A stretch of DNA of 64,000 bases from Zantedeschia hybrid cultivar (taxonomy: Eukaryota > Streptophyta > Magnoliopsida > Alismatales > Araceae), in contig JARZZO010000008.1 in the NCBI GenBank assembly GCA_030544215.1, forward strand, positions 16,611,114-16,675,113, given 5' to 3'. Below are positions 34,848-46,881 of this stretch, piece after piece. The first letter of the stretch is position 1, and every line of letters begins with the position of its first letter. The notes beneath the pieces are model-generated. The model saw only the letters and a list, made by a program, of their open reading frames with translations. It made no database searches and was not told the DNA's origin. The translations under genes and the position numbers were made by a program.

Positions 34848-37800
34848 ATGGTGAAGGAGATGAGGGTGGATTGGAGCCCATGGCCTCTGCACAAGCAGAA
34901 CTACACCTGTGCCAAGTTCTTCGTCTGCATCCTCCTGATAGGCCTCTCCTTCCGCCTCCTCTTCTCCCATTCCGGGGGTTTCTTGCCCGTCTCGGAGCCC
35001 GCCACCGACGCCCAGAGGGAGGAGCGCCCTGTCGGTGTGCAGGGCGGCGGTGAGCCTCAGAAAGGTGCGTTTTTTGCTCTTGCTGTTCTTCTCGGAAACC
35101 TGAGACTCCCTTTTCATATCTGCTTGCAGCAATAACCTGAAGAGAACCTACTTGAGATTTGGCATTTTGATGAATCCTCCTGCTAATCGTCGTCCTTATT
35201 TGGTTTGTGGCTGAGAATTGTAATGCTGGCGGCGTTTCTTTCGCATGTGTGTTTTTTCCCCCCTCGAATCAAGGTGAAAATTTCCATGGTCCAGTTTTTT
35301 GGGTAATGCGGCGCGGTAAATAATTCATGTATATATATTTGGGTTTTTCTAGTTCTTTGTACAGATTGAGGTTTAGGTTTTCTAAAATGAGTGGCATTTT
35401 CGGTTTGGAATGTAATCTATGGTGAAGATCTCAGGAACTATTCTGGTTATATGAACATGTTAAAAAAAGAAAAAGAAATTATGAAGCAGACTTCCACTGG
35501 TGTAATTCTTTCTAGAAATCCTTTTTTCCCTTTCCTTGTTGGAAGAGCTCACTCCTTTGAACTTTTGTGTTGATGGTTACAACATTTGATAAATAAAATA
35601 TCTATCAATCAAATGCTGCACCTTTTTCCTTTAATCATTGTTCAGACTAGTGAATATGTTTCTATCTTGGAAATGAAAGCAGAAATGCTGCATGTTGGGT
35701 GCAGTGTGTGTATGCTAACTTGCAAACTGTTTCTGTCACCTGGCATTTGGCTGTGTTTCTTGTTAGAGTTGTCTTGACTTCGTCATCACGCAAAAGAGAA
35801 AACAAGAAAATAATTAAAAAAAAAAGAACATATGTGAACTTGCATGAATATTTCACTAGATGATACACCACATTAGTTTCTTGTAGACAATTATGGATGC
35901 CCAACCCAATGAGTTCAGTTCTTTTGAGGAGTTGCATGAAGATTTGATTGGGTGGTACACCACTTTAGTTCTTTGCAGATAATTGAACTCAAAAAACAGA
36001 TGCTCAATTCAATAAGTTCAGGCTTTTTCAGTTTTCAGTGAAAGACAAATTAAAGGGCCTGAAGCAGTTAAAGAAACTTTCATCCTCCTATGTACCCTGT
36101 TTTTGAATGGTAGGGCTGCTTTTTATCACATGAATTTTCTGTTGTTGTTCCAGACTCGTCATCTCCAGAAAAAAGTGATGGTGTACAGACATCAGTCCCT
36201 GAAATGGCATTGGATGTGGAAGATGGAGTTTCACAAAAAGGTAGGTAAGCCTATCATTTTCTCTGTTTTTTTTTTTTTTTTGTCTTTCGCTCGTATCTAA
36301 AAAGAAAACTAATGTCTAAAGGAAGAGAGAATTTCCGGGTCTTCTCCTATCCTTTTCCCCTTGCTTCTATGAAACTAAACTAGTCACTATTCAAGGGAAT
36401 TGCAATCATTTGCATCCTTAGTAAATTGGTTGAATTTTGAATTGGAATGGATATCATCAAGAGGCTAAAAGATTCATAGCTCAGAATCTGGATTCACTCA
36501 TTTTGCCATTGTTCCCACTTCAAAAAGACGCTCTTGCACCCTGTCCCGCTTAGAAAATTTTGAATGGTAAACCAGCAGATCCCGCACTCCTATCGTGTTC
36601 TCATTACCACTTCCATGCCTGCTTCATGCTTCTAAGATCCATCGAAGAAAGAAAGGGTCATCTTTTTGGAATTAATCTCAAAATGAAGTGTTAAATGCAG
36701 TTGTCAGTAGTGCTTAATTTATTACCTATATTTGTCTCTTTTGAGCACCATTTTGAACTTTAAGCTGATGTATGGCATGCCTTGACTTTGAGGATCCCAA
36801 GATAAATCGAAAGACACACTAAATCTGATATCACTAACTGTCGTGCCGCGAATTCAATTGCTAATAATTATTCAAAATATAGAAGATTCATAGTTTTTGA
36901 ACTAAGGGTCACCTAGAATTCAGATAGATACAATTAGTACATGATTTTTTTCCCCAGCTTTTGGTAATCTTGTTGAACATTGTCATTTTATATGTACATA
37001 AATAAACCTTATTTATGTACAGACATATACATGTATGTGTTGCTCTCTTAAATATCTGTTAACAATGAATGCAGAAAAATGTGATCTTTTTACTGGAGAA
37101 TGGGTACGCAATCCATCTGGGCCAGTGTACACCAATGAGAGTTGCCTTGTGATTGAAGGTCATCAGAACTGTATGAAGAATGGACGACCTGACACCGGTT
37201 ATCTTTATTGGAGATGGAAACCCCTAGGCTGTGATTTGCCTGTGTTTGATCCAGAGAGATTTCTTGATGCAATGCGGAACAAATCTTGGGCATTTGTTGG
37301 TGATTCAATTTCTCGTAATCATGTGCAGTCACTCCTTTGTCTTCTTTCAAAGGTACATTTCACGGCTCCTCTTGAGCCTCACTGTCTTATAGATTTTATC
37401 ACATTGCATCTCAAAATGGCAATTCAGGAATGGTACTCAGAGCAGTTTTATTAGAATAATTATTCTAAGGTTCTTGGACAAATTCCTCTTAGATTCTAAT
37501 CTCCCTGTTGGCATCTTCCAGCTGTGGTAGTTTCATTTTTTTTCCTGCTGGTTTTATCCTATGAGATTTATTTTCAGTCGCCCAATTTATTTTTTGTTTC
37601 AAGCACTTGATATTGTTTATCATAAGCTCATTATGACTTTCAGATTTAGGTGAATGCCACCATTAGGATATGACTGGACCACTTCATTTCATCTATACCT
37701 CCCCCCCCCCCCCCCCAATCTCTCTCTCTCTCTCTCTCTCTCTCTAGAGAGAGGTTGAATTGACGGCCCAGTTTGGGGGGTGGGGGGAGACTATTGGGTG

Positions 37801-38119
37801 GGAGAGAGATCTCCTCTGTACTTATGGCCCGGGTTGTGTGTGGTGGGAGTCCTATTGAGTTGGTGAGAGAGACAGAGAGATCCCCTATTCCTTTTGTTTT
37901 TGGGTTTCTTACTATGCAAGAATCACTTTTAAACAGTTCTTTCTTTTGTGATCTTTTCTTCCCTTCCCATCTTTCTTTGGGCCTCCTAGAGAGAGAGAGA
38001 GATCCTCTGTTCCTTTTTTTGGTTTTCTTACAGCCCCTTTTTTTTGTGCGTGAGGACTATTGGGTGGTAGAGAGATCTCCTCTATTCCTTTTCTTTGGGG
38101 GGTTTCTTATAGCTCGGGT

Positions 38120-38187
<68 letters not shown>

Positions 38188-38293
38188 TCTATTCCTTTTG
38201 TTCTTGGGTTTCTTACTGTGCAAGAATCACTTTTAAACATTCCTTTCTTTTGTGATCTTTTCTTCCCTTACCATCTTTCTTTGGGCCTCCTTT

Positions 38294-38331
<38 letters not shown>

Positions 38332-41300
38332 AATGGTCCTTTTTTTTTGGGGGGGGGGGTGGGTGGGATGGGGGGAGTCTATTGGGTGGGAGAGAGAGAG
38401 ATCTCCTCTGTTCCCTTTTTTGGGTTTCTTACAGCCCCTTTTTTGTGTGTGTGCATGTGTGTTGAGCTAAGACTGTTATGGAAAACAATTGTGTTTACAT
38501 ACAACAACCAAAGTGAGTTTACAGAAAATGTGTTTGTGATAAATGGATTTATCATATGTCCATCCACATTTTCCTAAGTTGCATCCAAATGGCGCAACCC
38601 CCCTGGGTTTTTAGAAGTGGGTGGTTCAAACTGGAACTGGTAGAACCAGATCGGAACCGGCGGTTCGCAATCCGGTTTGAATCGGCCGGTTCTGCGAACC
38701 TTGCAACCCCTCCCTGCTTGGTGCATAAGGAAGGAAGGTGACTGCTGCTGCTCCGCTGGCGTGTGGCTACTTCTGTTACCTTCCTTTTCGTCAGACTGCC
38801 CTGCTGTTACGCACGTTAGTACTTTTTTGTTTCCTCTTCTTCTTCATTCTCTTCTTCCAATATTAGTTTTTTTTTTTTTTGAGTTATGCTTTATACCATT
38901 TGTAGGGTGGATCGATGGACCTGCAGGTTGGTATTTTTGAATTTAAAATTTTTATTTCATGACTAAGATTGCAGTTTGTAGTTTAGTCTTAATATTTTCC
39001 ATAGGGTTGGCTGGTCTACACCACTAAGGGGTCCCACCATCATTCGCCTTTTAGGCCTTTTACTTGATGAGGAAGCCTGTGAAGTATGAACAGAAAACAT
39101 CAATTAGGAATCCCCATAAGTGTAACATAACTCTCTTGCTGGCTTACGAGTTTATCTTTTATTTATTGGTTTCTGGCATCAGGGTTGGATCGACAACTAG
39201 AAGTAGTACGTGGTTGTCTAAAATTATATGTGGAGTACCTGATTTGTTGCCTTCTGGTTCCAGACTCTCAAAAATACTGGGTCATTGTTATCCATTTTTG
39301 ACATAAACTGAATATTGGTTTTTGCTTCAAATCATTAATGGTTGCTTCTGGGCTAAGAATCATTATTTTATATTCCATATTTGCTGGTTAGGGATATGTT
39401 AGCCAGTTGGACATAAAGAGTGTGCTTCTTGATCCATTTCAGGCACATTCAAGCAAGAGTTTTAATGGGTAGCCTGGGAAGCCTATGCAATATGCATTTT
39501 ACATGGTTTTGTCCAGGGTGATACCTGCAGATTGAGAACTGAGACTGTGCCCTGTTTAGGATCATTCTGTTGCGATTGGTCAGTGCTGGGGTTCTAGGCA
39601 CTGGCATTAGTGGCTAGAAATCTAATTTATTAGCTTTCAATATGTTAGAGTAGAGGCTAAACATTTTATGGGGGTAATTCTCAACTGCCAGTGGTAGGAA
39701 ATTATTTTCACACTCTTCATAGGAAGGTTACATCTACAAGTACTTTCAAATCATTTTATATTAGTAAATGGGCCATCCCTACTGCCCACAGGTGTACCTA
39801 TGTAGTGTTGGCTTTTCCCAGGTACTGTTCTATTAATTCTTTTGTATTCTGGGCCTCCACCACTAGGCACAAGGCATGTGTTTTCCTTGCTTCTACACAA
39901 GCCTTTCTTGTTGACAGCCCTGCTGCCTCTGACTCTCTGTTTTTGCCACCCATCTTGTAGACATCCTTTTCAAACTGTTCCATCAAAATTCTCTCTATTC
40001 TTTCTTTTATGTTTTTACTTCTCTTGATCGTTACTGCATACTGTCCAAAAGAGGTGAAAATTGTTATGTATTTCTCATCTTTGATTTACCTCAATTCAGA
40101 CAAAGATCTCCTGCGTCATGCAGGATCCTTCCTCATGTTTATGTTAGAGTTTCAAACTTACGGTCCATTTGGTACAGCGCATAAAACATTTTGCATGTAC
40201 ATATTTTCCAGAAAACCTTGGTACACTGCTCTAATTGATGATCTAAGATAATTGTAGTACATGAAAGTTGAATCATTGACCATTCCCAAATCGAGGTTTT
40301 GGCATCCATTGAGAAAGGGCAGAAGCCATTTCCCAAGTGGAATGCACAACGCTCTATAGGTGGGGAGCCCCTGGTGCTGCTGTTCGTGGTGCATGGTGAG
40401 AGAACTTACGAGAAAGCAAACAAATACTTTTTTTTTTCAGAAGTCTATACCTTTATTCCTTGAAAAATCTTTTCTTCCGATCATATTTTACCCCAGAACC
40501 AATTGGATCCTATGGTTCTCAATGTTGAGAAGGTAAAGGACAACAATTTCAGAACCACTTGTCGGGTTACAATCAATGCCCTCATGCAACATTTTGGACA
40601 TCTAGGATTTCGATTTAACCATAGTGACTAAGCATGGATGTTTCTGGTATTTACTACGAATAATGTCCTCAGATCCTTGACAACTATATGCGGCCTATGA
40701 AAACTCACTGGAAAGCTTGTTCCAGTTAGCATGGAAGATGACCTATGGTTAGTAGTTAGCAAGGTTAAGAAACCCGGGATCGGGGCTCGGATCGGCCGGT
40801 CCAAAACCGATTGGATCGGCCGATTCCGATCCGAGTCAGTCCGATCCCGGCCGATCCTGGCTGAGTCAGGCTCGGCTGGTTCGGATAGCATAAAAAAATA
40901 GAAAAAAATATGAAAAAATGTGGAAAAAATATAAAACACAAGTCTAATGCATAATTGTGTTGAAATACATTGTTTTGAAGTACATAAGATGTTGTTGGAC
41001 AAAAAAACCTTGAATAAACTTACATATATGATTATGAACTTACATTTATTCCAAACGTACATTATACTGAATGAACATATGGCTAACATACTCAGCCCAT
41101 GACATATAGCTCTGGTAGTATTGTTCATACTGCATCACATACCGGCTATAGTCATCCGTATTTGTATAAATGACTGAAAATTGTGGATATTCTAGACAAC
41201 CCCCTGAATAGTCGGATGTATCAGAATGTTGAGGAGGGTAAACTACATATCCAGTAGGCTGACTATATGAGGATGCATCTGATAGTTGCTCCTGATATTC

Positions 41301-44300
41301 CTGAGGAGCTTTACCTTTGTCCTTCCTCCTTGATCTGCTGAATGTTTGAATGGAAGATTCTTCACGTCCTCCTCTGCTACCATGATGTTCATCTTGAGTA
41401 GCATGTGTGAATTCTTCTTCTCCAGTGAATTGAATTGGTGGAGCTGGAGCTGGGGCACTGGTAGCATCTCCGCCATCCTCAGAACTGTCGGAGCTCGTCT
41501 TTGATGTCGAGTCATTTGAGGTTTGATATTGGACCTCATCACTTGGTTCTGGCGTTTCATCATCTTCCTCGATAGTCTCCAGATCAGCAATTTGAATTCC
41601 ATGACCACTCTTCCTTCTACTTGATACTTGTTTTTTGCTCTTCTTCTGACGTTTTGGAGAAGGAGGTTGAAAATCAGTAAGTAATGGAACATTATCTAAC
41701 TCACCTTCCGCCCATTCCCGATCATTTGAGTTGAATTCAGGCTCATTTGAGGTGCTTGAATCAACCCATGCATTTAGTGGATGTTGTTCCTCGAACAGCT
41801 CATCCAAGTCTATGGGTTCTTCTGCATGTGTCGTCTCTGTGGCTTGTCCGGAAATTCTCTCTTTCTCCTGCCTTTGAAGGTTCCTTATGAGCTCCAGATT
41901 CTTTAGCTTCAACCTCATGCTATAATGACAGAATACGAGCTTCTCTAGACGGCTCGACTTCAATCTATTCTTTTGCTTGGTGTGAATCAAGCCAAAGGTG
42001 CTCCAGTTTCTCTCACAGCCTGATGAAAAGGTTGTTTGACTTAAGACCCGAATTGCAACATAGGCTAGATCTTCATACCCATATGTTTTTCCATGATCTA
42101 GCCACCAGTCAGCTGTAAATAGAAAATTGGCCATGTTAACAATGTGCAAATTATAATTAAAATTTAGGTAGAACATCTAGTTAATAATTTTCAAACTTGG
42201 ACTCAAAATTTTGGCAGCTCTTTGAACAGTACTTGTCCCAAAGTGGTATAACATCATTATGTAATCATGCATTTGCTTGCATGCCAATATTGCTCTGTCC
42301 TCATCTGCAAGCATACGCTTAATAACAGACTTAGCCTCCATCAACACTTCCGAACAACTATCATAGCTATCCTTCTTCCCATCAGTTCTGAACATGTACT
42401 GAGGGTTGAAAAAATAACCTAAATAAATAAGTCGAAGTTAGTTATTACTTAAGAGAAATGTGTATACAAATAATACATATAGAAAGTTAGTAGCTTACCA
42501 GCTGCATGAAGATCGTGATGTAAAGTGTGTTCCCAACGTCTGTCTATTATGTCCCACCACTTCACAAAGGTTGTTGGGTTGTTCAGTTGAATGAGCTCCT
42601 TAGCTCTGTCCATAGCTTCATATAAAAAACCCATATCCGATCTTCTTTCTCCATCACAAGATCGTAAGACACGGACAAGCGGTTCTACAACATTTAACAC
42701 CGCTTGTACTCCCCTCCAGAAGGGTCTAGACTGAATTAGATCAGCCACTTTCTTACCTTTCTCTCTGACCTTAGTTGGTACATGCCGCAATATGTGATTC
42801 TCCCAATCTTCCGATGCCACCATCCTAATCAAGTTGTTCTTTTGTTGACTTAAACTATCTAGAGAGATATATTGAGATGCAAACCTGGTGACTCCCGGAC
42901 GAAGCAACTCTCTTCCATGAGTATGTGTGCGCATGATATCCAGAATGTTGTTATGGTTGTAGATGAATGTGGTGATAAATCGACCACTCTTGACCACTCC
43001 ATCTACCATCGGATCAGAGCAAATGTCTTCCAACATCAAGTCAATACAATGAGCAGAACAGGGAACCCAGTATAAATGTTCTCTCTTCTGCATCAACATT
43101 TGTCCAGCTAACTTGAACGCCGCTGTATTGTCCGTAACCACTTGGACAATCCTTTTTTCGCCCACTTCTTCCACCATTTGATCCATTAATTCACACAGGT
43201 ACTGGGCATTCTTTATCTTTCCAGATGCATCAATGGACTTCCAAAATACGGTTCCAGCTTTACAGTAAATTAAGAAGTTGATCATATTTCTTCTTGTTAT
43301 CCCTGTAAAATTCCAAACGTGATAAAAAATCAGAAAGAGACCTATTCTGATTAAGAAAAAATGAAGATAAGATAAGAAACTGAATATAAAATTTATGTAC
43401 CTGTCCATCCATCGCACATTAAAGTGCATCCATACTCATCCCAGATCCTTTCAAATGATTTAATGTATGTTCGGATGTCATCAACTTCCATATCCAAGTA
43501 CTTGTTGTATATCTCATATGGAGAAGGTCCTTCAACCCCTTTGCCAACTTCTTGTATGGTCTCGATCATGGACTCATAATATGGCCCCTTGGCCGCATTA
43601 GCAGGGATACTGTTATAGAAAAACCACCTAGATGTAGCTCTTCCTATCTTCTCCTTACAAAGTTTTAAGTTCTTGAATGCAGCACTAATAGAAGGTTGTC
43701 TATCCCTCTTCTTGGTGAGCAAGGGATCTATTGGACCTACTCTAGGATCTGCAGCTCTAGTGAACTCCTGAGGCAGCTCCTCGCATACATTAGTGCTCAT
43801 GCCGGCACTAGTGCTCCCTTGTGCAGAAGGTGTGGAGCCACTTCCTTGTCCTCCGTATCTTCCAGTGTGCCGAAATAAGTCCTCATCTGCAAAAGACCGC
43901 CGGCTTGCTTCCATTGCACGTCGCAATTCAGCTTTAAATGTAAAAGAAAAAAAATTAATCTACTATAACTATTTGTCTGAAAACGTTAAGTGAAGAACAT
44001 GAAAATAAGTTAAATAAGAAACTTACTTGTATCCCAATCATCAACATTTATAGGTTGATTACTTCCACCAAGCCGGACTCCAGCATCAGACCTTCGCGCT
44101 GGTTCAGTCAATTCCTCTCGAATTTCCTGTCTTCTTCTGGCAGTACTTGCTTTGCTTGATTCCTTCTCCTTCATGTAAGTTCGAAATTGGATCCTAACCT
44201 CTGAAGGAACTCGAGCACATGCTGCAACTTCACCTTTTATTCCAGCAAGATGTTGTTTGAATCGGTAGACCCCGCCAGAGACAACCCGGTTGCAATATTT

Positions 44301-46515
44301 GCATTGTACCTTTCTTTGGCCCATGTCCACCGGCGTGCAATGACCCCAAGCAGGATCAGCACTAGGAGGATTCCCAGATGACCGTTCAGCAGCACCTTGA
44401 GATGCCATTCCTTCACAGCACAAGAAGATGAGAGATCGCGGAGCTTGTAGTAGACTAGAAGTGACCTCGTGGGAGAGATGGAGAGAGAATTCTATGAGGG
44501 AGAGAGAGCAAGAATGTTAGGAGGCTCAAAGGGCATTTGTGGAGCCTTAGGAGGGCCTTGGGGGGGTTTAAATAGACCCCCAAGGCCCAAACTAGCCGTT
44601 GCTGGCCGTTTGGGAACGGCCAGCAACGGCTAGTTTGACCCCCAACGGCTAGTCAAACTAGCCGTTGGGGGCCGGGTCGGGCCGATCCGAGCCGACCCGG
44701 CCCGATCCGGTCCAGGATCGCCCGATCCGGCTCGGACCGGCCGATCCGAGTCCTGGACTCGGCCAGGAAACCCGGGATCGGCACGGTCGGCCAAAAACCT
44801 GTCCGACTCGGCCGATCCGTGCCGATCCGAGCCGAGTTTTTGAACCTTGGTAGTTAGTACATGTAGGTTTTGTTGACATTTTTTATGTGCATGTTCATCA
44901 CCGATTTGAGGGTAGTGGCTTTTTTTTAAGGTAAGGCAGCGGCTTAAATTAAGAATATTTTAAGCATGTTAATTGTTAAGGTAACATCTCCACATGTAGC
45001 GGCCAGACCGACAGAAATTTCAGATAGGCAAAGGGAGAAAAAACTCTTGCATGTTGTGTTGCATGGTTGATTTAAATAGTTGCTTTTTCTCTGGCACTTT
45101 TTCTCTGCCCTATAAGATTGGAATAAATGACTCCCCTCGAGCAGATGCTGCTCTAGGCCTGTCGTTTGCACTGGGAGGCCACTTTATTTTTCAGCCTGTG
45201 TTAACAGCTTGGCAGTGCAAGGCCTAATTTAGTACATATCTGGAATTATGAGTGCTCTATTGCAAATTTTTCTATCATTGTCGTGAACAACAGTTTGGTT
45301 CCTCTATTTATTATTTTTTATTCAAACATAATCTATGTTTTTAATGTGTCTGTTAATTTAACTTTCCCATCTTTGCTGTATTTCTGTCAGTACCCTTTCC
45401 AATAAATACAGACCCTTAAAGATAAAAGTATATACCAACAAGTGCTGTCATGTATAAGGCTTAGCACTTTTTGAGAGAGCTTTACATTTTTTGGAAATTG
45501 CCATGGACACTGAGCTGTCTGACTGGGTATGATAATCATCTGTGTCATTTATCAAGGTATTTGCGGAAGTTTCTTAGTTTACAAACAATGTATTTGCAAA
45601 CTGAAGAAAATCTGCATGTTTATTTTCCATCAAACACTTCATGAATGAACTTATGAGAAGAGGATAATCTAAAATGATTTTGTTAAATGTCACTACCCTA
45701 GGTTCTTGTGGCTGACCATACCTATTCATCTTGTGCAACAGGCAGACAAGGTTACTGAGGTCTATCATGATGAAGAATATAGATCCAAAAGATGGTATTT
45801 CTCCTCCTACGACTTTACGCTCTCCATTATCTGGTCCCCGTTCCTAATTAAAGCTGAAATCTTCGAAGACATGAATGGTGTGTCAAACAAAGACATCCAG
45901 CTTCATCTTGACACCCTTGACAAGAAATGGACAGCCAATTTTATGAACTTTGACTACATAGTGATAGCTGGTGGAAAATGGTTTCTCAAGACTGCTATAT
46001 ACTGGGAGAACGGCACTGTTGTGGGCTGCCATTATTGCCCAGGGAAGAATCTGACTGAACTTGGGTTCGCGTATGCATATCGCAAGTCTCTTAAGCTGGT
46101 GCTCCATCACTTCACTTCATCTGGTTACAAGGGAACTGTTCTTTTCAGGACTTCCACACCAGATCACTTTGAAAATGGCGAGTGGTTCAGTGGGGGGACT
46201 TGCAACCGGACGGAACCATTTAAAAGAGGAGAGGTAACAATGAGAGAAGTGGACGAGGTAATGAGAAGCGTTGAGGTAGAGGAATTCAATAAAGCGGCAG
46301 TTCTTGGATCCAAAAATGGCATGCATCTGAAACTTTTGGACACGACTTACCTTTCACTCTTGAGACCGGACGGGCACCCTGGTCCTTATAGGAAGTTTCA
46401 ACCATTTGCAAAGGATAAGGACGTGAAAGTTCAGAATGACTGCCTCCACTGGTGTTTGCCTGGGCCTATAGACTCTTGGAACGATATAGTTATGGAGATG
46501 GCTTTGGGTGTATGA
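34848..46515 (+). CDS. Trichome birefringence-like (TBL) polysaccharide O-acetyltransferase
   Basis: Four exons: 34,848-35,064, 36,154-36,240, 37,075-37,352 and 45,742-46,515, with GT/AG introns and closed phases, giving 451 aa. Residues about 22-39 (AKFFVCILLIGLSFRLLF) are an N-terminal Golgi signal-anchor after a short basic, aromatic tail. Residues 40-101 are a variable stem. EKCDLFTGEWV at 102 opens the PMR5N/TBL domain. GDS (177-179, in FVGDSISRNH) holds the catalytic Ser, and DCLH (Asp427, His430, in DCLHWCLPG) supplies the other triad residues. Family members acetylate wall polysaccharides in the Golgi. Sequence such as YHDEEYRSKRW, DHFENGEWFSGGTC and RPDGHPGPYR places it in the TBL19-26 group rather than with AXY4. 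The polymer (mannan, xyloglucan or other) cannot be told. Exon 4 phase was fixed by aligning ...LLSK|ADKVTEVYHDEE. Intron 3 is 8.4 kb because it hosts an antisense hAT transposon and a tandem repeat block. Confidence 0.9.
37690..38460 (+). repeat. Tandem duplicated block with (GA)n/(GT)n/(C)n tracts in TBL intron 3
   Basis: A C tract and (CT)n at about 37,699-37,745 lead into units repeating every 270-320 bp. The phrase attgggtgggagagagatct recurs at about 37,792, 38,059 and 38,381; tcttactatgcaagaatcac recurs at about 37,909 and 38,211; ctttctttgggcctcct recurs at about 37,973 and 38,275. (GT)n(GA)n runs at 38,120-38,184 and (GA)n at 38,296-38,328 sit between units. The pattern suggests unequal exchange or slippage in a purine/pyrimidine-rich repeat. 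Confidence 0.85.
38603..38703. mobile_element. Possible miniature relative of the hAT element
   Basis: About 100 bp dense in CGGTTC/GAACCG and gatcggaaccggc motifs, whose right end reversed starts CAAGGTTCGCAGAACC, sharing CAAGGTT with the termini of the large hAT at 40,760. Flanks caaccccc and caacccct match at 7 of 8 bases, but both lie in C-rich sequence and the left terminus is not a good match. Confidence 0.3.
41046..44408 (-). CDS. hAT-family transposase (BED finger, DUF659, hAT C-terminal domain)
   Basis: Five exons on the minus strand: 44,408-44,027, 43,931-43,401, 43,302-42,499, 42,418-42,197 and 42,112-41,046; all introns are GT/AG and the phases close to 1,001 aa with no stop or frameshift. 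Cys36, Cys39, His53 and probably Cys64 form the N-terminal BED zinc finger (CKYC...FKQHLAG). DUF659 follows around residues 190-350. The RNase H-like catalytic residues are Asp301 in CDGWTG, Asp362 in VVTDNTAAF and Glu680 in SSGCERNWS, the last within the hAT dimerisation region (647-720). The roughly 280-residue tail after that is acidic, Ser/Thr-rich and then Tyr/Gln-rich, longer than usual for the family. It contains a basic patch PKRQKKSKK that could be a nuclear localisation signal. The start at 44,408 is the first ATG of the open frame and begins a family-like MASQG. The product would excise and reinsert the element and any non-autonomous relatives sharing its ends. Confidence 0.92.
44567..44574 (-). 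promoter_or_regulatory. Putative TATA box of the hAT transposase
   Basis: TATTTAAA on the minus strand, about 160 bases upstream of the transposase ATG and inside the right terminal region of the element. Confidence 0.5.
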
Positions 46516-46875
46516 GACTAATGCCCCATGTTTCAAGCTAAAAGCTTATAATTCTCATACCTGTTTTTTGAGGTGTCAATCATATTCTCACCGGATCAAG
46601 AAAGAATTGTTTCAAGAGTTGGAGGGGTTGAAAATTTTCTGCACTCAGTCTGGATGTTTCTTAGGTGTCTTCCTGTGATTCTGGTTGTGTACAAACCTCT
46701 GGTGGCTTAGCTTCTATTCATGGGCTTGGAAGTGTTGCTATATGTCTGCAGATGCTCGATGCTGTTGCACAGCAATTATGTTGTTGATTTTGGTAACCCA
46801 CGTCGAGTCTGCATTTGAAATTGAAAGCTCAACCAGTTAAATGTGCAAATGTAATGTACTTCAGTTTCACAGCTC

Positions 46876-46881
46876 AATAAA
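46876..46881 (+). terminator. Probable polyadenylation signal of the TBL gene
   Basis: AATAAA about 360 bases after the TBL stop codon, followed by a T-rich stretch (attgttattgtttgtg). This is a plausible 3' UTR length; plant signals are loose, so it is only a candidate. Confidence 0.4.

Larger units (their letters stand above)
40760..44849 (-). mobile_element. Complete autonomous hAT transposon in TBL intron 3
   Basis: 4,090 bp flanked by a perfect 8-bp target duplication gtagttag (40,752-40,759 and 44,850-44,857). Inverted termini read caaggttaagaaacccggga (left) and, reversed, caaggttcaaaaactcggct (right). The outer 100-200 bp on each side are packed with GGATCGGCC/GGCCGATCC motifs, the expected transposase-binding clusters. 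It contains one gene, antisense to TBL, with its own TATA-like box. Host exons 3 and 4 keep their splice sites on either side, so the insertion appears tolerated. The perfect duplication and unbroken gene argue for recent arrival. Confidence 0.95.

Noticed and set aside
34803..35132. Minus-strand 109-codon frame over TBL exon 1
   Set aside because: Shadow of the real plus-strand exon in GC-rich sequence.
37773..38470. A 160-codon plus-strand frame and its neighbours
   Set aside because: Translation of (GA)n and (GT)n repeats, with repeated RERERE runs; not a gene.
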